Virus record (IMG/VR): IMGVR_UViG_3300032070_000632
Location: 1 to 64,000 of that record
Strand: one strand, 5' to 3'
DNA: 64,000 nucleotides
Origin: a virus
Shown: positions 7,300-15,363 of the stretch, piece by piece
Layout: each line of letters starts with the position of its first letter
Position numbering within the stretch: the stretch's first letter is position 1
Position numbers and translations under genes: made by a program
Notes under the pieces: model-generated
What the model was told of the DNA's origin: nothing
Database searches by the model: none
Seen by the model: the letters and a program-made list of their open reading frames with translations, nothing else

Positions 7300-8941
7300 A
7301 ATTAAATTAAATAATTCGCAAACATTAAATTTGGATGTTCTTTTAGATACCCGTCTCTTGGTCCAGGCAAATAGCGGTGGCGGAAAGTCATGGCTCTTGC
7401 GGCGGTTGCTTGAACAGTCGCATGGTCTGGTCCAGCACATAATCATTGACCTGGAAGGTGAATTTTCCACCCTGCGTGAAAAGTATGATTATGTTTTGGT
7501 AGGTAAAGGCGGCGACACGCCCGCAGATCCGCGCAATGCGGCCATGCTGGCTAAGAAATTACTGGAACTCAATGCCTCCGCCATTATAGACTTGTACGAA
7601 TTACACCATTACGAACGAAAACATTTTGTGAAGTTATTTTTAGAGGCGATGGTGAATGCTCCTAAGGAATTATGGCATCCCTGTCTGGTTATCATCGACG
7701 AGGCCCATATCTATTGCCCAGAAAAAGGACAGTCAGAAGCCATGGAGGCAGTAATAGATTTGGCCACCCGTGGCCGCAAGCGTGGTTATTGTGCGGTTTT
7801 AGCCACTCAAAGACTTTCTAAACTGCATAAAGACGCCGCGGCCGAGTGCAATAATAAACTCATCGGTCGGACTGGTTTGGACATTGACATGAAACGGGCA
7901 TCGGAGGAATTAGGATTTACTTCCAAAGAACAATATTTGTCTTTACGCAGTTTGGAAGCGGGCGAGTTTTTTGCCTTTGGTCCAGCCATCTCTACGGAGA
8001 TTAAAAAGGTTAAGATTGGCGAAGTGGAGACTACCCACCCTAAAGCCGGTTCCAGAATATCGCTTAAAGTTTCTCCGCCGACTTCTAAAGTTAAAGAAAT
8101 TTTGAAAAAGATGGGCGACTTGCCTGAGGAAGCCAAAAAGGAATTAAATACCATCACCGATTTAAAGATGGAAATTTCAAAATTGCATCAGCATCGTTGT
8201 CTAAAAGTTTCTTCTCAGGAAGACATAGACCGAGCGGTTAAAATCGCTATTAATAAAAAAGACAGGGAATTATTTAACGAACGGTCTAAATGGCAAAAAC
8301 AGATTGAAAATTTTTTTAGTATTCTCAGACAGATTGGAAATATTGTTAGCAAAGAATTGAAAAATAAAAATAATAAAAAAATAGAAGAAAAAACTCCGTT
8401 AAAAATTTATGAAGATAAAGAACCGTTTAAGACAATAAAAATTAACGTTTCTCAAGATGATGACGGGAAGAATTTAACCGGCGGGGCGTTGCGGATGCTG
8501 CAAGTTTTGGTTTCTCGGTATCCAATAAAATTAACAAAAGTACAATTGGCCACTTTCGCCAGATTAAAGTCATCAAGTGGAACTTTTGGCACTTATTTGT
8601 CAACTTTAAGAAGCAATGAGTTTATTGAAATGGAAGGAAATTTATTTTTTGCCTCGGAAAGAGGACTGGATTATATCGGTCGAGATAATATCCGGCCACC
8701 ATCAACCTCGGAAGAAGTCATCCAACAATGGCAGTCTATTTTAAAAGGCGGAGCACGGCGGATGTTTGATATTTTAGTCGGACAATATCCTAATACTTTA
8801 AACAGGGAAGAACTTGGAGAATTGACCGGATTAGCGTCTAACAGCGGAACGTTTGGAACATATTTAAGCACATTACGGAGTAATAATTTAATTGAGATAG
8901 CCAATAATAGCATAATGGCATCGGAGGATTTATTTTTATGA
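7292..8941 (+). CDS. HerA/DUF87-type ATPase with tandem winged-helix tail
   Basis: The protein has 550 residues, starting at the ATG that overlaps the previous stop. Walker A (ANSGGGKSW, near residue 28) and Walker B (LVIIDEAH, near residue 140), with a GRKRGYCAVLATQR sensor-like segment, place it in the HerA/FtsK superfamily of DNA-translocating ATPases. The second half has a coiled coil and then two homologous winged-helix-like units (GGALRMLQVL... and GGARRMFDIL..., each ending GTFGTYLSTLRSN). It may move or sense DNA during replication, segregation or defence. Terminase is encoded separately, so packaging is less likely. Confidence 0.82.
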   Translation: MNKIKLNNSQTLNLDVLLDTRLLVQANSGGGKSWLLRRLLEQSHGLVQHIIIDLEGEFSTLREKYDYVLVGKGGDTPADPRNAAMLAKKLLELNASAIIDLYELHHYERKHFVKLFLEAMVNAPKELWHPCLVIIDEAHIYCPEKGQSEAMEAVIDLATRGRKRGYCAVLATQRLSKLHKDAAAECNNKLIGRTGLDIDMKRASEELGFTSKEQYLSLRSLEAGEFFAFGPAISTEIKKVKIGEVETTHPKAGSRISLKVSPPTSKVKEILKKMGDLPEEAKKELNTITDLKMEISKLHQHRCLKVSSQEDIDRAVKIAINKKDRELFNERSKWQKQIENFFSILRQIGNIVSKELKNKNNKKIEEKTPLKIYEDKEPFKTIKINVSQDDDGKNLTGGALRMLQVLVSRYPIKLTKVQLATFARLKSSSGTFGTYLSTLRSNEFIEMEGNLFFASERGLDYIGRDNIRPPSTSEEVIQQWQSILKGGARRMFDILVGQYPNTLNREELGELTGLASNSGTFGTYLSTLRSNNLIEIANNSIMASEDLFL

Positions 8942-9345
8942 AAATAGACATTGGAAAATTAATTGACGAGTGGTCAATTTTAAAACTCAAGGTCGAACGG
9001 ATAGGAGATAAATACAGTCAGGAAAAAATAAAAGAATATGAGGAAGTAATTGTTACTTTAAAAGAGAAGCATCCTAATATTGACTGGGGTCAATTTCAGA
9101 GTATCCTTGTAAGTATAAATAGTTATATTTGGCAGTTAGAGGCCGGTCTAAAAGGCGAAAAAGAGCATCTGCCTAATCCAGACTATCTTTTTGACGAACA
9201 TAATAACAGTGTCTTGCGGAAATTCGGTCTGACGGTATTGATTATTCGTAATTTTAATAATTTGCGAGTGCAAATTAAGAATATAATCAATTCTTTAATC
9301 GGAGAGTCATATCAAGACATCCGAAAAGACCACTTAAATAATTAA
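8938..9345 (+). CDS. Helical protein of unknown function
   Basis: The protein has 135 residues, predicted mostly helical, starting 4 nt inside the ATPase stop (ATGA overlap). The opening (IGKLIDEWSILKLKVERIGD) resembles small helical proteins found beside glycosyltransferases, but I cannot assign a family with confidence. Coupling to the ATPase gene suggests a shared role. Confidence 0.5.
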   Translation: MKIDIGKLIDEWSILKLKVERIGDKYSQEKIKEYEEVIVTLKEKHPNIDWGQFQSILVSINSYIWQLEAGLKGEKEHLPNPDYLFDEHNNSVLRKFGLTVLIIRNFNNLRVQIKNIINSLIGESYQDIRKDHLNN

Positions 9346-9347
9346 AT

Positions 9348-9446
9348 ATGAAAAATTCAACTAATTTTTTTATTCCTTTGACTATAATTATTGGAGTAAT
9401 ATGTATTATTGCCTTTGTTATTAAAGAGGAAATTAAAAAAAAATAA
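9348..9446 (+). CDS. 32-residue single-span membrane peptide
   Basis: An open frame 2 nt after the previous stop encodes one hydrophobic helix (about residues 8-25) capped by a basic KEEIKKK tail. This is the size of a phage lysis or membrane-targeting peptide. It is supported only by position and composition. Confidence 0.4.
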   Translation: MKNSTNFFIPLTIIIGVICIIAFVIKEEIKKK

Positions 9447-9460
9447 ATAATTATAAACAT

Positions 9461-9625
9461 ATGACGAATTTTAATCCTACGGTCAAAGAATTTTTGGAAA
9501 AAAAACAAGATTTGACCTTGATTGGTTTATATTGGGCCGGTTATTGGCGATTCTTTGTCGCCGTTTGGGGAATTGTATTTTTAGTGACATTATTTTTTGC
9601 CATTATGGGCAAAATATTAAGTTAA
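9461..9625 (+). CDS. 54-residue membrane protein
   Basis: An amphipathic N-terminus (TVKEFLEKKQDLTLI) is followed by an aromatic-rich hydrophobic segment (about residues 20-50). It sits in a run of three tiny membrane or lipoprotein genes, which in phages often form a lysis cassette. Confidence 0.45.
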   Translation: MTNFNPTVKEFLEKKQDLTLIGLYWAGYWRFFVAVWGIVFLVTLFFAIMGKILS

Positions 9626-9629
9626 AATT

Positions 9630-9812
9630 ATGAAAATGTTTAAAATTTTAGCAATGTTGTTTTTGATTGTGTTTTTATCCGGTTGCGTAAGCACTACTGA
9701 CTTTAAAAGAGCGAAAAAACAAGCAGACCAATGCGAAAAAGCCGGACTTGACTATGAAATATCAATCCAAAATGGATGTACCATTTATGGAATAGAATGT
9801 AAAGTAGAATAG
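9630..9812 (+). CDS. Small lipoprotein
   Basis: The protein has 60 residues. A classic signal peptide II (MKMFKILAMLFLIVFLSGC) ends in lipobox LSGC, with the acylated Cys at residue 19. The mature part is about 42 residues with three further cysteines. Size and position after two tiny membrane proteins recall Rz1-like spanin lipoproteins, but the usual Pro-rich tail is absent. Confidence 0.65.
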   Translation: MKMFKILAMLFLIVFLSGCVSTTDFKRAKKQADQCEKAGLDYEISIQNGCTIYGIECKVE

Positions 9813-9822
9813 GAGAAAAATA

Positions 9823-9900
9823 GTGAACAAAAAAGCGAGAAAGACACGGAGAAAGGCGGGACGGACGAGATTTTATAACCGGAGGCATAGAAAAAAATGA
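9823..9900 (+). CDS. 25-residue arginine/lysine-rich peptide
   Basis: A GTG start at 9823 follows a clear AGGAG Shine-Dalgarno. The frame ends in TGA overlapping the next ATG (ATGA). Fourteen of 25 residues are Lys or Arg, with clusters KKARKTRRK and RRHRKK. This looks like an arginine-rich nucleic-acid-binding peptide. It could also be a leader peptide that only couples translation. The good ribosome site is the main argument that it is made. Confidence 0.4.
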   Translation: MNKKARKTRRKAGRTRFYNRRHRKK

Positions 9901-10262
9901 TTAATGCCATCGCCACCAGTTCTTTGCGGACGCCGGAAACGTTTGCTCGTTATGAAGAGTTTAAAAAACAGTTTCCGGCGAATGGGAAATGCCGTTTTTG
10001 CGGATTGCAATACGTCCACAAGTTTGGATTTTGGAAAATCTGCGAAAACGCATTTCCCTATGACGCCGTTTTCAGCGTCAGTCATTTGCTCATTCCCATC
10101 CGCCACGTCGAGCGGACCAGCGATATTTCCCTGGCGGAATTGTTTGAATTGAACGTCTTGCGTAATTCCTATCTGGAAGATAACTATCATTTAATCATGG
10201 AGAATTTAGGAAAACGCCGGTCAATCGACCACGTTCATTTTCATCTGCTGGTGTACAAATAG
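9897..10262 (+). CDS. HIT-domain protein
   Basis: The protein has 121 residues. The C-terminal HVHFHLL matches the catalytic HxHxH of histidine-triad nucleotide hydrolases/transferases. CRFC near residue 33 with later His could hold a structural zinc. The family acts on nucleoside phosphoramidates, dinucleotide polyphosphates or sugar nucleotides. Given the sugar-modifying genes elsewhere in the genome a nucleotide-sugar role is possible, but the substrate cannot be read from sequence. Confidence 0.8.
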   Translation: MINAIATSSLRTPETFARYEEFKKQFPANGKCRFCGLQYVHKFGFWKICENAFPYDAVFSVSHLLIPIRHVERTSDISLAELFELNVLRNSYLEDNYHLIMENLGKRRSIDHVHFHLLVYK

Positions 10263-10300
10263 GGAAATCGCTAAACGGTTTCCCTATACTTTTAATAAAT

Positions 10301-10897
10301 ATGAACAAAATAATTTTATATCACGGCACTAATGAACGGTTATTGGCTAAAATTTTAAAATATGGCTTAAAACCAAGGGGAGAGAGAAAATCTAATTTTG
10401 ATGGGGCCATGGGAGAATCAAGGAATGATTTGGTTTATCTGACTAATTGTTATGCTCCTTATTATGCCGGATTATCATGCCTAAAAAAGAATGATGTCCC
10501 AGTAATTATTAAATTATCCATTGACCCAGACAAAACTAAGTTGTATTTAGATGAGGAATTTATTTTTAGACTAATAATCGGCGAGAAAAAGAATAGACAG
10601 CAAATAACAAATAAAGAAATTTCTAAAATTTATAAAAGCATTAATCCTAAAACAGCCGGAAAAAAATTTTGGAATAAAAAAGAAGAAAGAAATATCGATT
10701 GGCGTGATTCACTTAATTTTATGGGGACGGTAGCTTGCAGTTATGTTAGTAGAAAAGATTTAATCGGCGTGGCCAGGGAGAAAAGAAAATTAGAATTTGT
10801 CTTAAATTGCGACCCTTCGATTACTCCTATCAACTATGAAATTTGCGGTCCGCGATATAAAAAATATTTAGATAGTTTAAAATTTTTATCTATATGA
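10301..10897 (+). CDS. ADP-ribosyltransferase-like protein
   Basis: The protein has 198 residues. The opening IILYHGTNERLLAKILKYGLKPRG carries the YHGT...IL..GL.P signature of the KptA/PARP-like ADP-ribosyltransferase fold (NAD-binding His in HGT). It is followed by LVYLT with Tyr after 100 residues or fewer. The third catalytic residue is not obvious. Phages use such enzymes to modify host proteins or to blunt toxin and defence systems, and a KptA-like RNA role is the alternative. It overlaps the next gene by 4 nt. Confidence 0.6.
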   Translation: MNKIILYHGTNERLLAKILKYGLKPRGERKSNFDGAMGESRNDLVYLTNCYAPYYAGLSCLKKNDVPVIIKLSIDPDKTKLYLDEEFIFRLIIGEKKNRQQITNKEISKIYKSINPKTAGKKFWNKKEERNIDWRDSLNFMGTVACSYVSRKDLIGVAREKRKLEFVLNCDPSITPINYEICGPRYKKYLDSLKFLSI

Positions 10898-11322
10898 AAA
10901 AGAAAATTATAGCCGTTTCCGGGTACTTTAATCCTTTACATAAAGGCCATATTGAAATGATTAACGAGGCCGCCAAACTAGGTGATGTTTTAGTTATTGT
11001 GAATAATGACCGGCAGGTTAAATTAAAAGGGAGCGTGCCCTTTATGGATGAAAATGAAAGGCGTTTTATAGTTGGCAGTTTGAAGAAAGTAAGATGGACG
11101 GTGATTTCTCTTGATGATGACCGCAGCGTTTGCCGGACGTTAGCCGCGATGAATCCTGATATTTTTGCCAACGGCGGAGATGTCACCGACAAAAATATTC
11201 CGGAAAAGAAAATTTGCAAACAACTGGGAATCAAATTACTTTTTGGCGTCGGCGGAGGGAAAGTACAGAGTTCATCGCAACTAATTGGAAATGCCATAAA
11301 ATACGATAAAAAGAAAAAATAA
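10894..11322 (+). CDS. HxGH nucleotidyltransferase (cytidylyltransferase-like)
   Basis: The protein has 142 residues. SGYFNPLHKGHIEMI (residues 9-23) carries the HxGH nucleotide-binding motif. FANGGDVTDKNIPE is the second conserved block of the TagD/RfaE-type cytidylyl- and adenylyltransferases. The reaction would be transfer of a nucleotide onto a phosphorylated small molecule such as glycerol-3-phosphate or a sugar phosphate. A second, different HxGH protein begins at 63664, so this genome carries two. Confidence 0.82.
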   Translation: MKKKIIAVSGYFNPLHKGHIEMINEAAKLGDVLVIVNNDRQVKLKGSVPFMDENERRFIVGSLKKVRWTVISLDDDRSVCRTLAAMNPDIFANGGDVTDKNIPEKKICKQLGIKLLFGVGGGKVQSSSQLIGNAIKYDKKKK

Positions 11323-11326
11323 TCTT

Positions 11327-11833
11327 ATGCCCATTAGGAAAGTGCCAATAGAAAAAATAACTGAAATTTTGCGTCTGCGTTCGGAACAGAAGATGATATA
11401 CGATGATATTGGCATAAAGTTTGGCATCACTAGGGAACGGGTTAGGCAAATTTGTTGTGAACATGGATTGACTGAAAGATATTATATTCCTTGTGATAAA
11501 TGCGGCGAAGAAAATTCTCCTACCAGGATGTGCGGCAAGACAAGATTTTGCCGGCAATGCCGGAGAGAAAGACAAAAAAATTATTTTGATTTAAAGGCCG
11601 GCAAGAGATGGACGGTAAAATTTAAGCGTTGTTGCGTTTGCGGTCAGACTGAATATAAACATGCCCGTCATGGCATTTGCGTTCGTTGTTCACAAAAATA
11701 TTATTATAATCTGCCGAATAATGCTGAATATAGAAAAAAACGAGCCACATATTCTAAAAAGCATTATTTATTACACAAAGAAAGATGTTTAGAGACTATG
11801 CGGAAATATCGTTTGCGGAAAAAAATAGATTAA
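11327..11833 (+). CDS. HTH and zinc-finger DNA-binding protein
   Basis: The protein has 168 residues. Residues 8-45 look like a sigma-70 region-4 type helix-turn-helix (FGITRERVRQICCEHG). Two CxxC-CxxC zinc modules follow (CDKCGEENS... CRQCRRE; CCVCGQ... CVRC). The C-terminus is very basic. It could be a transcription factor or an HNH-less homing-type protein. The sigma-like helix makes a regulator of late or middle transcription worth considering. Confidence 0.6.
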   Translation: MPIRKVPIEKITEILRLRSEQKMIYDDIGIKFGITRERVRQICCEHGLTERYYIPCDKCGEENSPTRMCGKTRFCRQCRRERQKNYFDLKAGKRWTVKFKRCCVCGQTEYKHARHGICVRCSQKYYYNLPNNAEYRKKRATYSKKHYLLHKERCLETMRKYRLRKKID

Positions 11834-11844
11834 TTACATTAGAT

Positions 11845-12246
11845 ATGTATTTAAAAGCGTTAAAAATAGCCCATCGAGCGCATAAGAGTCAAACCAGAAA
11901 AGATAGTTGCGTGCCCTACATTGTCCACCCCATTAGAGTCAGCGGATATTTTAACGATGACCTTCGTAAAACTATCGCCATTCTGCATGATATTATTGAG
12001 GATACTGCCGTAACGTTAGGGGATTTGGCCAAAGTATTTCCTGATAATGTTGTGGTGGTAGTTGGCTTGCTGTCAAAGAAAAAAGAAGAAAAGTATTTTG
12101 ATTATATTAAAAAAATTGCTCTTCACGAAACGGCTACGGAAATAAAAATAGCGGATATTGTTGATAATTTATCAGATACCATTTCCATAATTTCTCCGTC
12201 AATGATAGACCGGTACGTAAAAGCGTTAAATATTTTAATTAAATAA
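11845..12246 (+). CDS. HD-domain alarmone hydrolase-like protein (SpoT/MESH1-like)
   Basis: The protein has 133 residues from ATG 11845, 11 nt after the preceding stop. The first helix AHRAHKSQTRKDSCVPYIVHP and the metal-binding motif LHDIIEDT match the HD hydrolase domain of RelA/SpoT and the stand-alone small alarmone hydrolases. IKIADIVDNLSDT supplies the later Asp. It lacks a synthetase domain. The likely role is removing (p)ppGpp or a related nucleotide, which could protect phage growth from the stringent response or an alarmone toxin. It is shorter than typical stand-alone enzymes. Confidence 0.78.
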   Translation: MYLKALKIAHRAHKSQTRKDSCVPYIVHPIRVSGYFNDDLRKTIAILHDIIEDTAVTLGDLAKVFPDNVVVVVGLLSKKKEEKYFDYIKKIALHETATEIKIADIVDNLSDTISIISPSMIDRYVKALNILIK

Positions 12247-12247
12247 T

Positions 12248-12808
12248 ATGTTTATTTTCCCCCACAATTTAGTGGCCATTGATTTGGAGACGACTGACAT
12301 TGACCCAGTGAAAGGTTCAATCGTGCAGATTGGTGCCATTAAATTAAACAAACAATTTGAGATAGAAGACGAGTTTCAAACTTACATCATGCCACTGGAC
12401 GGTCATTTTTCTCCCGAGGCACAAAAGGTTAATAAAATTACCATTGAGCTGCTGAAAGAAAATAACGCTCCAGATTTGAATAATGCTTTAGGGAAGTTTG
12501 AATTATTCTGCCATGACTGCACGCATCTCGGTGCCTGGGCCGCCAATTTTGATATTACTTTTTTAGAGGAACAGTATAAAAAGATAAACCGCAAGTTTAT
12601 TTTTTCCCACCGGCAGTTTGACATGCGGCCGATAGCCATGTGGGAGATGGCAAAAATCGGTAAGTCGATAGCTTATCGAATTGATATGTTTTTACAATTA
12701 TTGGGCAAAAAATTTCAGGGCGGAAAGCATGATGCTTTAAATGACGTTCGCAACGCTATTTACATATTACAGAATTTTAGAGATAAATATTATGATACAA
12801 ATGAATAG
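12248..12808 (+). CDS. DnaQ-like 3'-5' exonuclease
   Basis: The protein has 186 residues with the DEDD exonuclease motifs: Exo I VAIDLETTDID (Asp10/Glu12), Exo II WAANFDITFLE, and Exo III GGKHDALNDVRNA (DEDDh type). It acts in proofreading, RNA or DNA trimming, or host nucleic-acid turnover. It overlaps the next gene by 17 nt. Confidence 0.88.
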   Translation: MFIFPHNLVAIDLETTDIDPVKGSIVQIGAIKLNKQFEIEDEFQTYIMPLDGHFSPEAQKVNKITIELLKENNAPDLNNALGKFELFCHDCTHLGAWAANFDITFLEEQYKKINRKFIFSHRQFDMRPIAMWEMAKIGKSIAYRIDMFLQLLGKKFQGGKHDALNDVRNAIYILQNFRDKYYDTNE

Positions 12809-13070
12809 ATTTGTCAATAATCAGGAATTTAAGATGTGCATGGCTTGCAAAGAATGGAAAGAAATTGATTGTTTTGACAAAGAGATGTATGAGTTTGGCG
12901 TCGGAGCCAGGCAATCGGATTTACGGATAAATTTAAGATGCAAGCAATGCAAGAGCGAACTACCCAAAAGAAGACTGCATTTTTGCGGATTCGTTATCAC
13001 TAAAAAAGACAGGGAAGAAAACAGAAAAAAGCAGACAGAATTTTTAAAATCTAAAATGGTAAAAATATGA
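12792..13070 (+). CDS. Small zinc-finger protein
   Basis: The protein has 92 residues. CMACKEWKEIDCF and CKQC form one likely zinc site, in the style of small HNH-like proteins whose catalytic part has been lost. The C-terminus is Lys-rich. Start choice between 12792 and 12801 is uncertain. Function is unknown. Confidence 0.5.
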   Translation: MIQMNRFVNNQEFKMCMACKEWKEIDCFDKEMYEFGVGARQSDLRINLRCKQCKSELPKRRLHFCGFVITKKDREENRKKQTEFLKSKMVKI

Positions 13071-13576
13071 CGGAAATATTATCCATAATTTTGGCTTTCC
13101 TGTTAATCGGCGGCTCGTCTTTATTTAATGGACCGGCGGATATTGGGGGAATGACCAAACCGAAGTCATTGCCTAAGTCTTATGAAGTTAGCAACGCTAA
13201 AGATGTTGACGCCAATAAAATAATTGATTTAATAAACGAATACCGGACGGGAAAAGGATTAAATAAATTATCAAAAAACGATACGCTTAAATCCAGCAGT
13301 AAATTAAAGGTCGCTGACATGGACGCCAATGATTATTTTGGCCATTACAGCCCGAGCGGAGAAAAATGGTCGGTTAATTTTAAGAAAGCCGGTTATAAAT
13401 ATAAAACTTCGGGCGAAGTCCTGGCGATTGGTTATGCCACGCCGGCGGAGATAGTGATTGGCTGGGAAAATTCTCCATCCCATAACAATATTTTAATTTA
13501 TGCCAATTATAAAGAAATTAATTGTGCGAGCATTAAAACATTGGTGGCTTGCCATTTCGGCGAACCAACTGATTAA
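13067..13576 (+). CDS. Secreted CAP-superfamily (SCP-like) protein
   Basis: The protein has 169 residues. An N-terminal hydrophobic segment (about residues 3-22) suggests export. A CAP domain follows: IIDLINEYRTGKGLNKL, KVADMDANDYFGHYSPSGE with the conserved His, and WENSPSHNNIL. CAP proteins in bacteria are extracellular and mostly of unknown biochemical role. On a phage it may act at the host envelope. It overlaps the previous gene by 4 nt. Confidence 0.82.
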   Translation: MTEILSIILAFLLIGGSSLFNGPADIGGMTKPKSLPKSYEVSNAKDVDANKIIDLINEYRTGKGLNKLSKNDTLKSSSKLKVADMDANDYFGHYSPSGEKWSVNFKKAGYKYKTSGEVLAIGYATPAEIVIGWENSPSHNNILIYANYKEINCASIKTLVACHFGEPTD

Positions 13577-13580
13577 ACTT

Positions 13581-14009
13581 ATGCTAAACATATTTTTCAA
13601 CGTCAAAAAGAAAGAGGTAGAACCGAAGATATATTCCATTTTATATCGGATTGATTTTAACAACCGAAATTTTGTTCAAGCATTATGGACGGGCATCGCT
13701 TATTCTTTAGAGGAAGCGGCCGAGTATGCTTTGCAAACTACCAAAAAAGAAAATCCTAATATTCAAGCGATAAACCATACTGTTTTAGCTCATAACATCA
13801 TTACCTTGAAAGATTTGCACGCCATGTTATCCGCCGCGGGAGCGATGGAAGTTATTATGACCGAGGATAAAATTGAGATTGAACTGGATGATAAACAGAA
13901 ATTAATGAAAACCATAATCAGTAAAAAAGATTCCGAGATGTTAAAACAAAACCAGACTAAATTCTCTAAAGCGGAAGTGAAATATATTGAGGAAGAAATA
14001 AAAAAATAA
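13581..14009 (+). CDS. Protein of unknown function
   Basis: The protein has 142 residues starting 5 nt after the previous stop. An alpha/beta N-terminal half is followed by a long charged helix (KDSEMLKQNQTKFSKAEVKYIEEEIKK). No motif is recognised. Confidence 0.55.
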   Translation: MLNIFFNVKKKEVEPKIYSILYRIDFNNRNFVQALWTGIAYSLEEAAEYALQTTKKENPNIQAINHTVLAHNIITLKDLHAMLSAAGAMEVIMTEDKIEIELDDKQKLMKTIISKKDSEMLKQNQTKFSKAEVKYIEEEIKK

Positions 14010-14020
14010 TAAATTATCGT

Positions 14021-14548
14021 ATGATGGAAATGACGGTTGAAGCGCCAATTTGGGGAGCTGGGTGTCCCAAGATGTTTGGCTGGCAACAACACGGTTTCGG
14101 CCGGTTGGGCGTGGGCGTGCGAGAAGATATTTTACGCCAGCATAGCCAGGTGAAGATTAATTTTAAACAAGGAAGCATTAAGGGAATATTGGTTGATTGC
14201 CAAACGGCTTTGAAATACGCCGAGACGTATAAATCTTTTCAATATCTTCGGGGCGGGATAAAAATAATCATTTTTCCGGTATTGGCGTTTCAAATTATTA
14301 AGGAAGAAAAACCAGAGATAGACGAATGGGACTTAAATTCAATTCGTTATCCGGAACTTGATTATAAGGAAGTTTATTCTTTGCGTTTATTTTTTAAAGG
14401 AAAAACCAAAGAAGAAATTATTGCCGTTGGAGAAAAAACAAAAGATGAGTGGTGGGATGCCTTTTTAGCTAAAAATTTTGAACGAGCCGATAAAATAGCC
14501 AAACGACTTAATTATTGGCGGAAACTTTATGAGGAAACATTTTGTTAA
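14021..14548 (+). CDS. Protein of unknown function
   Basis: The protein has 175 residues, opening with Gly/Trp/His-rich sequence (APIWGAGCPKMFGWQQHGFG), then alternating strands and helices. No family is recognised. A promoter-like sequence follows immediately. Confidence 0.55.
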   Translation: MMEMTVEAPIWGAGCPKMFGWQQHGFGRLGVGVREDILRQHSQVKINFKQGSIKGILVDCQTALKYAETYKSFQYLRGGIKIIIFPVLAFQIIKEEKPEIDEWDLNSIRYPELDYKEVYSLRLFFKGKTKEEIIAVGEKTKDEWWDAFLAKNFERADKIAKRLNYWRKLYEETFC

Positions 14549-14575
14549 TTGACTTTTTTTCGTTTTTATTATAAA
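14549..14575 (+). promoter_or_regulatory. Possible promoter
   Basis: TTGACT with a T-run (14549-14554), as in the stronger promoters of this genome, and TATAAA at 14570-14575. The spacing is only 15 bp, so activity is uncertain. The next gene has a good AGGAG ribosome site and starts at 14591. Confidence 0.35.
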
Positions 14576-14590
14576 TTAAATACAAGGAGT

Positions 14591-14878
14591 ATGTTTAAAT
14601 TTAAAGAACCAGTAAAAATAGAGGTCATGGTAACGCCTCGGCTGGGCAAAGATGCTTTAATTACCACCTCAGTATTTTCTGGAAAAAATGAAGGATTGAA
14701 TTTAGAAGCAATATTTTTCATTTTTCATTCACTGTACAAATCAATCTTGCACAATACTTTTATGAAGAGCAAGGATATAAATTTACAGCAATTTTGCGAA
14801 AAAATAAATGAAAAAATTGTCACGGAAGAAGTTAATGTGGAAACATTCAAAGAATTAAAAAAATTATTTACTACTTAA
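14591..14878 (+). CDS. Protein of unknown function
   Basis: The protein has 95 residues, with the start chosen at the ATG after AAGGAGT. It is a mixed alpha/beta protein with no recognised motif. It lies in the group of three small genes directly ahead of terminase, the usual place for a small terminase subunit, but none shows a clear DNA-binding fold. Confidence 0.55.
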   Translation: MFKFKEPVKIEVMVTPRLGKDALITTSVFSGKNEGLNLEAIFFIFHSLYKSILHNTFMKSKDINLQQFCEKINEKIVTEEVNVETFKELKKLFTT

Positions 14879-14885
14879 AAAAAAT

Positions 14886-15356
14886 ATGTATTTTCACAAA
14901 ACAACCAACAATCAATATCCGCAAGGATTTTATTTAAGCGACATTCGCCTGTTCGCCATTGGCATAAAACATTTTGCCGCTGGCGGTGGTCAGATTGACA
15001 TTCTTTATCGCCAGATAAATTGGAATGTTATTTTTTCCCTTCCATTATCCGCTCCCTCTCGGGAATCAGCGATAACTGTTTTGGCAAAAGTGCAACAGAC
15101 GTTATTCGGCGTATCGACCAAGAGCAGTGATGCGATGGTTGATATTTTAAAAAGTAAATTTTCCGAATCGGAAAAGAAAAAAATAGAGGAACCAAGAGAT
15201 GAAGATGAAGTTGAAACTCATGATTACAAGGAAGCAAAAATAAACGAGGAGGTTGAAAAGGAAATTTTAGATGATAACGGGGCATCGTCCGGAGAAGCGA
15301 CAATAGAGGCGGAAAAGAAAGAAGAAACGGAAGACGTCCAAACAGAAAAAGAATAA
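14886..15356 (+). CDS. Unknown protein with acidic C-terminal half
   Basis: The protein has 156 residues. Residues 1-95 form a compact alpha/beta region. Residues 96-156 are a Glu/Asp-rich, probably disordered tail. Candidate roles next to terminase include small terminase or assembly factor, but I see no direct evidence. Confidence 0.55.
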   Translation: MYFHKTTNNQYPQGFYLSDIRLFAIGIKHFAAGGGQIDILYRQINWNVIFSLPLSAPSRESAITVLAKVQQTLFGVSTKSSDAMVDILKSKFSESEKKKIEEPRDEDEVETHDYKEAKINEEVEKEILDDNGASSGEATIEAEKKEETEDVQTEKE

Positions 15357-15363
15357 AATAAAT

